From the NCBI GenBank assembly GCA_040218575.1, contig JAVJRE010000006.1, positions 62,001 to 126,000 on the forward strand: a stretch of 64,000 bases of DNA, written 5' to 3'. This stretch comes from Alphaproteobacteria bacterium. Its GTDB lineage: Bacteria > Pseudomonadota > Alphaproteobacteria > JAVJRE01. The notes under the pieces are model-generated. The model was given only the letters and a program-made list of their open reading frames with translations. It ran no database searches and was not told the DNA's origin. Shown here in pieces: positions 24,713-32,997 of the stretch (the first letter of the stretch is position 1; each line of letters starts with the position of its first letter). The translations under genes and the position numbers were made by a program.

Positions 24713-26422
24713 CTAGGGGTCGAGGCCGGCGGCGGCGAGGGCGTCCGCGTCCCAGATCTCCAGAATCCGGCCGCGATAGCGCCCGCGGAACAGCGGTTCG
24801 GCCGGCGGTTCAGCGGCCCGGCGGTGCATGGTCACGAGAAGCCCGCCAGGATGGGCGGCGAGCCAGGCCAGGCCATCGCCCTCCGCCACCTCGGCCACGG
24901 GCCGGGTCAGACGGCCGGGAAAGTGAAATTCGCCGGTATACTCGCCAAGCCGGGCGATGGGGCGGCCCGCGGCCTCGGCCGCCGCCAGAAAGCGCGCCGC
25001 CGGAGCCGTATCATAGGCCGGCCGCGCCTGCGGCAGGATGGTCAGGTGGAGGATCAGCAGGACCGCCGGACCAACCAGCGTCAGAGCCAGCGCCTGCAGG
25101 CGGCGGCTGCCGCGGGTGGCAAACAGGAGCGCCGCCGCCAGCGCCAGGCTGGCCCAACCGGCGACAAACGCGCCGCGAAACAGCCATTCCGGCAACCAGG
25201 GGTAGGGAGTGCCACTGGCGGCCATCAACTGAAAGTCGGCGACGAGCAAGGCCAGGCCGAGAGCCACCAGAACGACGGCCGGCAGCACCGTGGCGACACG
25301 GCCTGCCCGCACGTCGCCGGCCCCACCGGCCAAGGCGCGGGCCAGCAGCAGGGCCAGCGGCACCATCAGCGGCACGATGTAATAGGCCTGCTTGCCGCTG
25401 ATGGCGGAGAACAGCAGCAGGGCGCCGCCGCCGGTGATGGCCAGCAGGCGGGCGCCGCCGTCGCGCCAGAGACAACGCCGGCCAAGCGCGCGCCAGGCCG
25501 GCGGCCACAGCAGCCAGGGGAAGAAAAGAGCCGGGCTGAGCGCCGCATACCACCACAGCGGCTGGCGGTGGGCGAAGGAGTCGGTGATGCGGCCCTCGGT
25601 CTGGCCCCATAGAATGGCGTTGAAATAATCCGGCCCGCCGGCGAGACCGGCGGGAATCGCCCAGGCCAAGGCAAGGCCGGCGCCGGCGGCAAAGGCGAGC
25701 CCGGTGGCGCCATACCAGGACAGCCATGATCTGTGTGGCGGCCCGTCCGCCAGGCGGCCGGCCCACAACGGCCCGGCCAGCGCCGCCGGCAGCAGCATCA
25801 GGGTAATGACCGGACCCTTGGCCAGGACGCCGAGACCGAGACCCAGCGCCCACAGGCCCCAGCCTGTGAACCACGCGCCGCGCCACGGTGGCGCGCGGGC
25901 GGCGGCGACCAGACCCAGCAGGCCGATGAGGAGGGCCACCGCCAGCAGCATCTCGAACAGCACTACCGTGGCGAAGAGGGCAAAGAGCGGCAGGCCCAGC
26001 GCCAGCAGCGGCGCCATGGCACCGGCCCGGCGGCCGGTCTCGCCGGGCCACAGGCGGCGGCCGAGCGCGACCGTGAGGACCAGGGACGCGGCGGCGGCCA
26101 GCGGCGGCACCAGCCGGGCCCAGGTCTCCAGCGGGCCGAGCACCAGCCAGCCGGCATTGATCAGCCAGTAGAGCAGGGGCGGCTTGTGGGGATAGGGCTG
26201 GCCGTTCAGGTGCGGCACCAGAGCGCCGGCGTCACGCCACATCTCCCACGCTACCGCCAGGGCGCGGGTCTCCGCTGTCGGCAGCAGGGGGCGGGCCCAC
26301 AGGGCGGCCACCACCAGGGCCAGCCAGACCAGGGCGGCCAGGCCCAGCCACAGACGCGGTGAAACAGACGTGTGCGATGAAACGGGGGTGGCGGGCGGCG
26401 TCGGGTCAGGCGGAGCGGTCAT
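24713..26422 (-). CDS. GT39 / ArnT-like membrane glycosyltransferase
   Basis: A 569-residue inner-membrane glycosyltransferase of the GT-C fold, family 39 (ArnT/PMT type). About 11-12 hydrophobic helices are followed by a C-terminal periplasmic domain from about residue 450. The first periplasmic loop contains LLPTAETRALAVAWEM, the position of the acidic catalytic/donor-binding residue, and NGQPYPHKPPLLYWL, a family-typical segment. Such enzymes transfer a sugar from an undecaprenyl-phosphate donor to lipid A or another acceptor. It is the last gene of the GT2/LAB_N/GT39 set. Confidence 0.85.
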   Translation of the reverse strand: MTAPPDPTPPATPVSSHTSVSPRLWLGLAALVWLALVVAALWARPLLPTAETRALAVAWEMWRDAGALVPHLNGQPYPHKPPLLYWLINAGWLVLGPLETWARLVPPLAAAASLVLTVALGRRLWPGETGRRAGAMAPLLALGLPLFALFATVVLFEMLLAVALLIGLLGLVAAARAPPWRGAWFTGWGLWALGLGLGVLAKGPVITLMLLPAALAGPLWAGRLADGPPHRSWLSWYGATGLAFAAGAGLALAWAIPAGLAGGPDYFNAILWGQTEGRITDSFAHRQPLWWYAALSPALFFPWLLWPPAWRALGRRCLWRDGGARLLAITGGGALLLFSAISGKQAYYIVPLMVPLALLLARALAGGAGDVRAGRVATVLPAVVLVALGLALLVADFQLMAASGTPYPWLPEWLFRGAFVAGWASLALAAALLFATRGSRRLQALALTLVGPAVLLILHLTILPQARPAYDTAPAARFLAAAEAAGRPIARLGEYTGEFHFPGRLTRPVAEVAEGDGLAWLAAHPGGLLVTMHRRAAEPPAEPLFRGRYRGRILEIWDADALAAAGLDP

Positions 26423-26450
26423 GACGGGGCGCGGCCGGCGGTGGTGTGGC

Positions 26451-26780
26451 TCAGGCGTCCGCATGGACGCGGCGTCGCTCGCGGCGGATCAGCACCAGAT
26501 TGCGGCCATAGATGACGATGCCGGTGGACTGGCCGAGGATGAAGACCGGATCGCCGATGCCCACCGCATATATGAAGAGAAGCACGCCGCCGATGATGGA
26601 GCAGTACCAGAAGATCAGCGGGATCTCGCTGCGGCCGACCCGTTCGGAGTGAATCCATTGCAGGATGAAGCGGGTGCCAAACACCGCCTGACCGGCAAAG
26701 CCGATGATCGCGAACCAGGTGAGGTTGTCCGCCACATGGCCCCAGGCGGCGGCAAGGGCCTGGATGATTTCTGCCATCAT
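26451..26780 (-). CDS. LAB_N-domain (lipid-A-disaccharide synthase N-terminal-like) membrane protein
   Basis: A 109-residue three-helix membrane protein composed only of the LAB_N domain named after the N-terminus of some LpxB proteins. Signature segments are GFAGQAVFGTRFILQWIHSER and SEIPLIFWYCSIIGGVLLFIYA, ending GQSTGIVIYGRNLVLI. These small proteins are usually encoded between a GT2 and an ArnT-like GT39, as here, and resemble the ArnE/ArnF-type lipid carrier components in context. The start at 26780 overlaps the upstream GT2 stop (ATGA). Confidence 0.88.
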   Translation of the reverse strand: MMAEIIQALAAAWGHVADNLTWFAIIGFAGQAVFGTRFILQWIHSERVGRSEIPLIFWYCSIIGGVLLFIYAVGIGDPVFILGQSTGIVIYGRNLVLIRRERRRVHADA

Positions 26781-27634
26781 GGGCGGTTTTCGCTGCGGTT
26801 CATTTCCTCTATAGGCCCCGGCAGGCGCTGCCGGCGCAAGAGCCAGGCGACCCCCATCAGATCAACAATGCCGACCCACAGGCGGTTGGCGATACCGTAG
26901 TGAGAGCGCCCGCCGCCGCGCGGCCGGTGATTGACCGGCACCGAGTGGCTTTGGCCGCCGGCACGCTGCACCAGAGCCGGCAGGAAACGGTGCATATGGT
27001 CGAAGTGCGGCAGGGCCATGAAGGCGTCGCGGGCGAACAGCTTCAGGCCGCAGCCGGTGTCGGGGGTGTCGTCCTGCAATATGCGGCGACGCACACCATT
27101 GGCCATGCGCGACGACAGGCGGCGGATGGCGGAGTCGCGGCGCGCGGTGCGGTGGCCGGCGATCAGCGCCAGCGGACGCGCCCCCACGGGCACGGCCTGC
27201 AGCGCACGCCACAGGGCCGGGATGTCGGCCGGGTCGTTCTGGCCGTCGCCGTCGAGAGTGGCGATCCAGACGCCACGGGCGGCACGGATGCCGGTCAGCA
27301 GGCCGGCCGACTGGCCCGACTGGCGGCGGTGACGCAGGACGCGCAGCTCTGGCACCGCCGTCGCCACACCGCGCAGCGCCGCCGGCGTGTGGTCGCCGGA
27401 GGCATCATCAACCACGATCACTTCCCACGATGCGTTGAGAGAGGCGGCCAGCGGCCGGAGGGCGGCGGCAACCTCCTCCACCAGCGTCGGCAGGTTGCTC
27501 GCCTCGTCATGGGCCGGGATCACCACCGACAGGAGCGGGCCGCCGTCGCCGGCCGGGGCAACGGCCTGGGATGCCGCAAGGGACGCGGCAGGGCGCGGCG
27601 CGGGGCGCGAGGGTGGAGACGGGGGAAGGCTCAT
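26777..27634 (-). CDS. GT2 glycosyltransferase (ArnC/dolichyl-phosphate-mannosyltransferase-like)
   Basis: A GT2 enzyme of about 285 residues. The nucleotide-binding strand is LSVVIPAHDEASNLPTLVEEV, followed by VIVVDDASGDHT, the metal-binding DGDGQNDP, and DTGCGLKLFARDAF, typical of polyprenyl-phosphate glycosyltransferases. It lacks the two C-terminal helices of ArnC and ends with a single hydrophobic segment near WVGIVDLMGVAWLL. ATGs at 27634 and 27688 are both possible starts; neither has a strong ribosome-binding site. It likely loads the lipid-linked sugar donor used by the downstream GT39. Confidence 0.85.
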   Translation of the reverse strand: MSLPPSPPSRPAPRPAASLAASQAVAPAGDGGPLLSVVIPAHDEASNLPTLVEEVAAALRPLAASLNASWEVIVVDDASGDHTPAALRGVATAVPELRVLRHRRQSGQSAGLLTGIRAARGVWIATLDGDGQNDPADIPALWRALQAVPVGARPLALIAGHRTARRDSAIRRLSSRMANGVRRRILQDDTPDTGCGLKLFARDAFMALPHFDHMHRFLPALVQRAGGQSHSVPVNHRPRGGGRSHYGIANRLWVGIVDLMGVAWLLRRQRLPGPIEEMNRSENRP

Positions 27635-27803
27635 GGCGGCAGCAGTGTAGTCCGCCTTGGCCGCGCCGTCAGTCACGGCCTCGTTCATGGCTGCCGGATT
27701 CCGCAGGCAAGCGAGGAGGCAAGCCAGGACATGCCGTGGCACAGTGGCCAGCGGCTTTGGGCCGCGTGTCAGGGGCGCGTGGCGACGGGCCCGCACACCT
27801 GAT

Positions 27804-28490
27804 ATGAGTGATGGCCTGTTCGCCGCGCCACAGGACGGGCCCGACCATGACCCCTGCGCCATGACCCCTGCCGCCGATTCCGCGCCGCCGGCTGAGCCCA
27901 GCGACTCGCCGGCTGCATCGCCGGCCCTGTGGGCCGGGCCGGTCGACCGGCTGGGGCCGGCCGATCTGGCCGACCTGTCGGACGCCACGGAGGGCGCGAT
28001 CCTGGCCGGCGGCGGCTTCGGCTGGTTGTCGCCGCCGCCGCGTAATCGGCTGGAGACTTATTATCGCGGCGTATTGGCGATGCCGGAACGGGTCCTGTTC
28101 CTGGCCCGTATGGACGGCACCGTGGTGGGCGCCGCCCAGCTTATCCTGGCGCCGCCCAACAACGAGGCGCAGGCGCGCATGGGGCAACTGGCCCACGCCT
28201 TCATCGCCCCCTGGGCGCGCGGTCATGGCCTGGCCCGGCGCCTGACCCTGGCGGTGGCGGCGGAGGCGCGGGCGCGGCATCTGCTGGCCCTTAACCTGGA
28301 TGTGCGCGAGACGCAGACGGCGGCCATCCAGCTCTATGAGAGTCTCGGCTTCCAGCGGTGGGGAACCAATCCGTCCTATGCTTTTGTGGAGGGGCGGATG
28401 ATCGCCGGCCACTCCTTTACCTTGCGCCTGACGGGCGAGACGGCGGCGGCGCCGGACGCAGCCGATGGCGAGGATGTGCGCCATCCATGA
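27804..28490 (+). CDS. GNAT-family N-acetyltransferase
   Basis: A 228-residue GNAT protein. An Ala/Pro/Ser-rich N-terminal 45 residues precede the domain, which shows VLFLARMDGTVVGAAQLI, the acetyl-CoA loop HAFIAPWARGHGLARRLTLA, and NLDVRETQTAAIQLYESLGF, the typical last helix. The start at 27804 has no clear ribosome-binding site and ATG 27861 is an alternative. Its stop overlaps the start of the HisA-like gene by ATGA. Confidence 0.8.
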   Translation: MSDGLFAAPQDGPDHDPCAMTPAADSAPPAEPSDSPAASPALWAGPVDRLGPADLADLSDATEGAILAGGGFGWLSPPPRNRLETYYRGVLAMPERVLFLARMDGTVVGAAQLILAPPNNEAQARMGQLAHAFIAPWARGHGLARRLTLAVAAEARARHLLALNLDVRETQTAAIQLYESLGFQRWGTNPSYAFVEGRMIAGHSFTLRLTGETAAAPDAADGEDVRHP

Positions 28491-29305
28491 TTCTGTATCC
28501 GGCTCTGGAGCTTCGTGACGGTCACAGCCTGCGCCGGCTGTCGGGTGATGACCCGGTTGAGGGAGCGGCCGGTCATGACGACGGGGCGGACGAGCCGGCG
28601 GCGCAGGCCGGCCGGTTTGCCGCCGCCGGTTGTCGCTGGCTGCACGTGGTGGCCAGGGACAGCCGGTCGGCAGAACCGTCCGGCGATGGGGACGGGCGCG
28701 GCCCCTATAGCGGCGACGATCTGGACAGTGACCCGTCAGGCAACTGGCCGGCGGTGCGGGCCATTCTGCAGGCGGCGCGGGCCGGGGGCGCGGCGGTGCA
28801 GATCACCGGCGCGCTGGGCGGCGTGAAGCGTTTCGCCGGATGGCTGGAAGCCGGCGCGGCGCGGCTGGTGCTGGGGCCGGCGGTGCTGGCCCGGCCGGAG
28901 GCGGTGCGCCAGGCCTGCCGCGATTTCCCCGGCGCCGTTGCGGTCAGTCTGGAGGCCCGCGACGGCATGTCGGAAGCGGCCGGCTGGACCGCCAAACCGA
29001 GAGTGCGAGCGGTGGACATGGCACTGCGGCTGGAGGAAGCCGGCGTCGCGGCGATCATCTATACTGACATCAACCGGGCCGGCGCGGTGGCGCGCCTCAA
29101 CCTGGAAGCCATTGTCGACCTGGCCTGGGCGTTGACCACGCCGGTCATCGCCGCCGGCGGCATTACCGGTCTGGACGAGCTGGCGGCGCTGCAGGCGGAA
29201 GAGGCGGCCGGCATCGAGGGCGTGATCGTCGGCCGCGCGCTCTATGACGGACGCATCCCCTTGCGTCAGGCGCTGGCCATGATGGCGGCGCGTACGGCCG
29301 ACTGA
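28487..29305 (+). CDS. HisA-like TIM-barrel protein with altered catalytic residues
   Basis: A 272-residue protein clearly related to HisA, the ProFAR isomerase of histidine synthesis, but about 25 residues longer and changed at key positions. The PAIDL strand reads PALEL (Glu8 for the catalytic Asp), the SLDxRGG strand reads SLEARDG (Glu156 for the second catalytic Asp), HVVDLD is HVVARD, and the first phosphate loop GGGIR is TGALGG. The second phosphate site AAGGI and GVIVGRALYDGRI are intact, as is YTDI. An acidic Gly/Asp/Ser-rich insert fills residues about 60-86. No other his genes are adjacent. It may be a neofunctionalised paralogue. Confidence 0.75.
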   Translation: MILYPALELRDGHSLRRLSGDDPVEGAAGHDDGADEPAAQAGRFAAAGCRWLHVVARDSRSAEPSGDGDGRGPYSGDDLDSDPSGNWPAVRAILQAARAGGAAVQITGALGGVKRFAGWLEAGAARLVLGPAVLARPEAVRQACRDFPGAVAVSLEARDGMSEAAGWTAKPRVRAVDMALRLEEAGVAAIIYTDINRAGAVARLNLEAIVDLAWALTTPVIAAGGITGLDELAALQAEEAAGIEGVIVGRALYDGRIPLRQALAMMAARTAD

Positions 29306-29381
29306 TTTGACACGCCTCCGGCCGGGCGGCAGTTTCGCCGGTGGGGACCGGTCCACGACATCCAGCGCACAGGAGTTCGCC

Positions 29382-29768
29382 ATGGCGACCTATGACGACA
29401 GCAATATTTTCGCCCGCGTCCTGCGCGGCGAGCTGCCGTGCGAAAAACTGTATGAGGACGAGCACATCCTTGCGTTCAAGGACATTGCGCCACAGGCGCC
29501 GGTCCATGCCCTGGTGATTCCCAAGGGCAAGTATGTGTCGCCGGATGACTTCGCCGAACAGGCGAGCGATGCGGAAGCGGTCGCCATGATGCGGGCGGTC
29601 GGTCATGTGGCGCGCGCTCTGGGGCTCCACAAGACCGGCTATCGTTTGATCGCCAATCACGGCCCCCATTCCCATCAGGCGGTGGCGCATCTGCACTGGC
29701 ACGTGCTGGGCGGCGGCGATCTGGGCCGTGGTCTGATCTTCGCCGATGACGCCGGCTGGACCGATTAG
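29382..29768 (+). CDS. HIT-family nucleotide-binding protein (HinT-like)
   Basis: A 128-residue histidine-triad protein. The catalytic triad is HLHWHVLGGGDLG, and the N-terminal half carries DDSNIFARVLRGELPCEKLYEDEHILAFKDI, typical of HinT purine nucleoside phosphoramidases. AGGAG lies 8 bp upstream of the chosen ATG, which removes 25 extra upstream codons. In many alphaproteobacteria a HIT gene follows the his operon, which fits the HisA-like gene just upstream. Confidence 0.93.
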   Translation: MATYDDSNIFARVLRGELPCEKLYEDEHILAFKDIAPQAPVHALVIPKGKYVSPDDFAEQASDAEAVAMMRAVGHVARALGLHKTGYRLIANHGPHSHQAVAHLHWHVLGGGDLGRGLIFADDAGWTD

Positions 29769-29770
29769 CC

Positions 29771-30730
29771 GTGGTGCCGGAACGCGTGGTCCTGCTGGCC
29801 GACAATACGGTGGCGGCAAAGCGACTGGACGAGATCAAAGCGGCGGCACCGGGTCTTACGGTGCGCCTGGTGGCCGGCGGCGATGAGGCCCTGGGCCCGG
29901 CCATGGCGGCGCCGGGGGTGGAGGTGGTGGCAGGTGATCCGCCGGCGGCCAGTCTGGCCGCGGCGCATGACCTCAAATGGCTGCAGAGCTGGTCGGCCGG
30001 GGTGGATCATGCCTTGTCGCCGGAGCTGGTGGCGCATCCGGCGGTGCTTACCTGCGCCAAGGGCAATGGCGCGGTGCCGCTGGCCGAACATGCCATCCTG
30101 CTGATGCTGATGCTGGACCGCGACGCGGTGCGCTGGGTGGATGACCAGAAGGCGCGGCGCTGGGAGTGGCGCACCCATGGGGAGCTCAACGGGCATACGG
30201 TGGGCATCATCGGCCTCGGCTATTCCGGCGCGGATCTGGCGGAGAAAGCCAAGGCCTTTCACATGACGGTGCTGGGGCTGAGCCGGTCTGGCCGGCCGGT
30301 GCCTCATGTGGACGAGGTGTTCACGCCTGATGGCCTGCACGAGGTGATGCGGCGCAGCGATTTCGTGGTGATGACCGCACCGCTGACCGACGAAACGCGC
30401 GGCATGCTGGACGAGGCGGCGTTCCGCGCCATGAAGAAGACAGCGTTCTATGTGTGCTTTTCGCGCGGCGGTATCGCCGATGATGCGGCGCTGCTGAAGG
30501 CGTTGCAGGAGGGCTGGATCGCCGGCGCCGGACTCGATGCCCACAGTGTCGAGCCGCTGCCCAAGGACAGCCCCTTCTGGGATGCGCCCAACACCATCAT
30601 CACGCCGCACAACGGCGCCAGTTCCCTCGGCACCCGCCAGCGCGGCGCCGACATCTTTATCGCCAATCTGAAACGCTATGCGGCGGGCCAGCCGCTGTTC
30701 AACGTGGTGGACAAGCAGGCGGGGTATTAG
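29771..30730 (+). CDS. D-2-hydroxyacid dehydrogenase
   Basis: A 319-residue NAD(P)-dependent D-isomer-specific hydroxyacid dehydrogenase. The Rossmann motif is GHTVGIIGLGYSGADLAEKA, the catalytic Arg lies in FYVCFSRGGIADDAALL, and the Glu/His pair in AHSVEPLPKDSPFWDAPNTIITPHNG. The ARLADHA segment of the family reads GNGAVPLAEHAILLML. It probably reduces a 2-ketoacid such as glyoxylate or hydroxypyruvate. The start is GTG, 2 bp after the HIT stop, so the genes are co-transcribed. Confidence 0.9.
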   Translation: MVPERVVLLADNTVAAKRLDEIKAAAPGLTVRLVAGGDEALGPAMAAPGVEVVAGDPPAASLAAAHDLKWLQSWSAGVDHALSPELVAHPAVLTCAKGNGAVPLAEHAILLMLMLDRDAVRWVDDQKARRWEWRTHGELNGHTVGIIGLGYSGADLAEKAKAFHMTVLGLSRSGRPVPHVDEVFTPDGLHEVMRRSDFVVMTAPLTDETRGMLDEAAFRAMKKTAFYVCFSRGGIADDAALLKALQEGWIAGAGLDAHSVEPLPKDSPFWDAPNTIITPHNGASSLGTRQRGADIFIANLKRYAAGQPLFNVVDKQAGY

Positions 30731-30742
30731 GCGGGCGGAGAT

Positions 30743-31210
30743 ATGGACGGCGATGTGTATCAGATCCGCGCCGCCCGCCCGGCGGGTCACGCGGTGATCG
30801 CCGGTCTTCTTCTGGAGACGCGGGCCGCTCTCGGCTTCCTGCCGGTGGATGATCCGCCTGCGCTCCGCCGGTTCGTCCGGGAGGTTCTGTTGCCACAGTC
30901 GCGCGTCAGCGTCGCGCTGGAGGGCGACCGTCTGGCCGGGTTTCTCGCCCTCGGCGCCGGCACCGTCGCACCGTCATCGGTCGAACAGTTGTGGGTGCGG
31001 CCGGATTATCAGGGGCGGGGGCTCGGGTCGCGGCTGCTTGGGCTGGCCAAAGTGCAGTCCGCGGGCGGCCTCGACCTGTGGGTGTTCGAGGCCAACCGAC
31101 GGGCCATCGCCTTCTATCAGCGGCATGGCTTTCAGACGGTGCGGCAGACCGACGGCGCGGACACCATGGAGAAGCTGCCCGACCGCTTGATGCGCTGGTC
31201 GGCCGTCTAG
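30743..31210 (+). CDS. GNAT-family N-acetyltransferase
   Basis: A compact 155-residue GNAT enzyme consisting of the core fold only. The acetyl-CoA loop is VEQLWVRPDYQGRGLGSRLLGLA and the last strand and helix read LWVFEANRRAIAFYQRHGF. GCGGAG precedes the ATG. It follows the dehydrogenase by 12 bp in the same orientation. Its stop shares a CTAG with the stop of the convergent cupin gene. Substrate unknown. Confidence 0.85.
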   Translation: MDGDVYQIRAARPAGHAVIAGLLLETRAALGFLPVDDPPALRRFVREVLLPQSRVSVALEGDRLAGFLALGAGTVAPSSVEQLWVRPDYQGRGLGSRLLGLAKVQSAGGLDLWVFEANRRAIAFYQRHGFQTVRQTDGADTMEKLPDRLMRWSAV

Positions 31211-31752
31211 GGCCGCGCCGTAAACACCCGGCCCCAGATGCGGCGACGATCCGCCGGCACCGGACCGACCGGCGTGAAGTGATCGGCCGGTGAGCCGGCC
31301 ACCCGCACATAGCGGCAGCCGTCGGCCGGCTGGATGGAGTGAATGTCACCGACCTTGTAGAGATGGGCCTGACCGGGCCGCAGGGTGTAGGCGCTGGTCT
31401 CCTCCACTACCGCGTCCTCGCCCGGCGTTCCCGATACGATGCGCCAGTCACGCATGTTGGTCTGCAGGGTCACCTGGCCATAGACCGCCCAGTCGGGGCC
31501 ATGATCGTGGGGCGGGGATTCGCCGCGCCCGCTGTGGCCGATATAGACGATGACCGTGAAGCCATGGTCCGGGTCTTCATAGAGGCGGTGGCTGCCAAGG
31601 GCATGTTCACTGCCACAATGGGCGGCGAAGAAGTCCTTGTCGGTCAGCACGGCTTCGAGAGCGGCGCGCACCGCGTCCTGGCCGGCCGGACCGGAGTCGG
31701 CGGCGAGTGCGGTGCGGGCGGCGGCGATGAAGGCGGCCAGAGCCGGGGTCAT
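31207..31752 (-). CDS. Cysteine-dioxygenase-like cupin protein
   Basis: A 181-residue cupin resembling the cysteine dioxygenase/3-mercaptopropionate dioxygenase family. The Fe(II) site is seen as PPHDHGPDWAVYGQV (two His) and KVGDIHSIQP (third His), the three-His ligand set of thiol dioxygenases. The protein starts with a helical MTPALAAFIAAARTAL segment as in CDO. I see no Cys at the Cys-Tyr crosslink position. It overlaps the DUF983 gene by ATGA. The thiol substrate cannot be told from sequence. Confidence 0.75.
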   Translation of the reverse strand: MTPALAAFIAAARTALAADSGPAGQDAVRAALEAVLTDKDFFAAHCGSEHALGSHRLYEDPDHGFTVIVYIGHSGRGESPPHDHGPDWAVYGQVTLQTNMRDWRIVSGTPGEDAVVEETSAYTLRPGQAHLYKVGDIHSIQPADGCRYVRVAGSPADHFTPVGPVPADRRRIWGRVFTARP

Positions 31753-32219
31753 GCCCGGTCGCCTGCGGCTGGCGGGTCGGCCGCGGTAGCGCCACCGTCA
31801 TGGTTTGAGTCCGGTGCGCCGGTGGCCCACAGCACGGCCAGGAACGCACCCTTGGAGCGCGGCAGCAGGGTCAGGGTGAGGGCCAGGGCCAGGCCCGGCC
31901 ACACCATCATGGCCAGCCACAGGGGCCAGGCGGTGCGCAGCTCCACCATCAGGGCGGCGGGCACCACCAGATGGCCGACCACCAGGATGGTCAGCCAGGC
32001 CGGGCCGTCATCGGCGCGCAAATGGTCATAGGGCTCGGCACAGGCGGCACACGCCGGCACCTGGCGCAGATAGGCGCGGAACAGGTGGCCCCGGCCGCAG
32101 TTGGGGCAGCGGCCGCGCACGGCGCGCAGCACGGCGCCGGCCAGCGAGGGGCGGGGTTCGCCGGCTGGCGGCGGGTAGTCGGGTGGCGGCTGGATGGGCG
32201 GCGAAATGCGGGCGGGCAT
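31749..32219 (-). CDS. DUF983-family membrane protein
   Basis: A 156-residue DUF983 protein, N-terminal zinc-ribbon-like CPNCGRGHLFRAYLRQVPACAACAEPYDHLRADDGPAW followed by two hydrophobic helices (about 85-105 and 108-128). CxxC pairs and the DDGPAW signature define the family, common in alphaproteobacteria and of unknown function. I chose ATG 32219, where the Pro-rich tail starts; the frame is open 10 codons further. The C-terminal tail is Ala/Asp-rich. Confidence 0.88.
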   Translation of the reverse strand: MPARISPPIQPPPDYPPPAGEPRPSLAGAVLRAVRGRCPNCGRGHLFRAYLRQVPACAACAEPYDHLRADDGPAWLTILVVGHLVVPAALMVELRTAWPLWLAMMVWPGLALALTLTLLPRSKGAFLAVLWATGAPDSNHDGGATAADPPAAGDRA

Positions 32220-32287
32220 GGCCCCTACATGGCGCAGTGGCGTCCGCACGGCAAGGCCGGGGTGTGCGAAGGGCGTACGACGGCGGG

Positions 32288-32989
32288 TCAGGCTCCGGCC
32301 TGTCCGGCCGCAGCGACATCGATGGGCATAAGGTCGGCGAAGGCGAAACCGTCGCTTTGCCGGACGGCGCCCGGCCGGACGGCGATTGGCCGGCTGAACA
32401 TGGGCCCGCCATGGGCGAAGGTGTGGAACTCCCCCTTTTCGCCACAGGGATCGGCTGTCGGCGGCAGATCGGCCAGCAGCGCCGCGTCATAGGCGCGGCC
32501 GGCGAAAGCGGCGTCCAGTTGCGCCAGGTCGATGCTGGTCAGTCGGGCCTGCAGGCCGCCCGTGATCATCTCGCGCGCGAGCGCCGCGGTGTCACGGCCC
32601 CACAGGGGAAAGAGCGGCGTCAGGCCGCTGCCGGCGAGGCGCTCCTGGCGATAGGCCCGCACCTCTTCGAGGAACAGATCGCCGAAGGCGATGTGGGCGA
32701 TGTCGGCGGCGCGGGCGGCGGCGACGGCTTCGGCCATCCGCGCGGCATAGACCTCATGGGGGCAGGGGTCCGGCAGCATCACCGGATAGAGCGGCAGGCC
32801 GGCGGCGGCGGCCTGGGCGTCGACCAGGGCATGGCGCACCGCGTGCATGGAAACGCGATCAGCCGCCTGGTTGAAGGTGGTCAGCAAGCCGGCCGGTTCG
32901 AAGCGCCCCTCCTGGCGCAGCACATGGAGCATCCAGGCGGAGTCCTTGCCACTGGACCAGGCGAGCCAGACACGCGGCCGGTCAGCCAT
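32288..32989 (-). CDS. Dph6-like PP-loop ATPase (diphthine-ammonia ligase family, DUF71)
   Basis: A 233-residue N-type ATP pyrophosphatase. The PP-loop is WLAWSSGKDSAWML at the N-terminus, followed by HALVDAQAAAAGLPLYPV and AHIAFGDLFLEEVRAYRQERL, and the family end PCGEKGEFHTFAHGGPMF, which is diagnostic for the Dph6/DUF71 family. Bacteria lack diphthamide, so the bacterial members probably amidate another substrate or act on adenosine nucleotides. It lies 8 bp after yifB, in the same orientation. Confidence 0.88.
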   Translation of the reverse strand: MADRPRVWLAWSSGKDSAWMLHVLRQEGRFEPAGLLTTFNQAADRVSMHAVRHALVDAQAAAAGLPLYPVMLPDPCPHEVYAARMAEAVAAARAADIAHIAFGDLFLEEVRAYRQERLAGSGLTPLFPLWGRDTAALAREMITGGLQARLTSIDLAQLDAAFAGRAYDAALLADLPPTADPCGEKGEFHTFAHGGPMFSRPIAVRPGAVRQSDGFAFADLMPIDVAAAGQAGA

Positions 32990-32997
32990 GGACGTTC

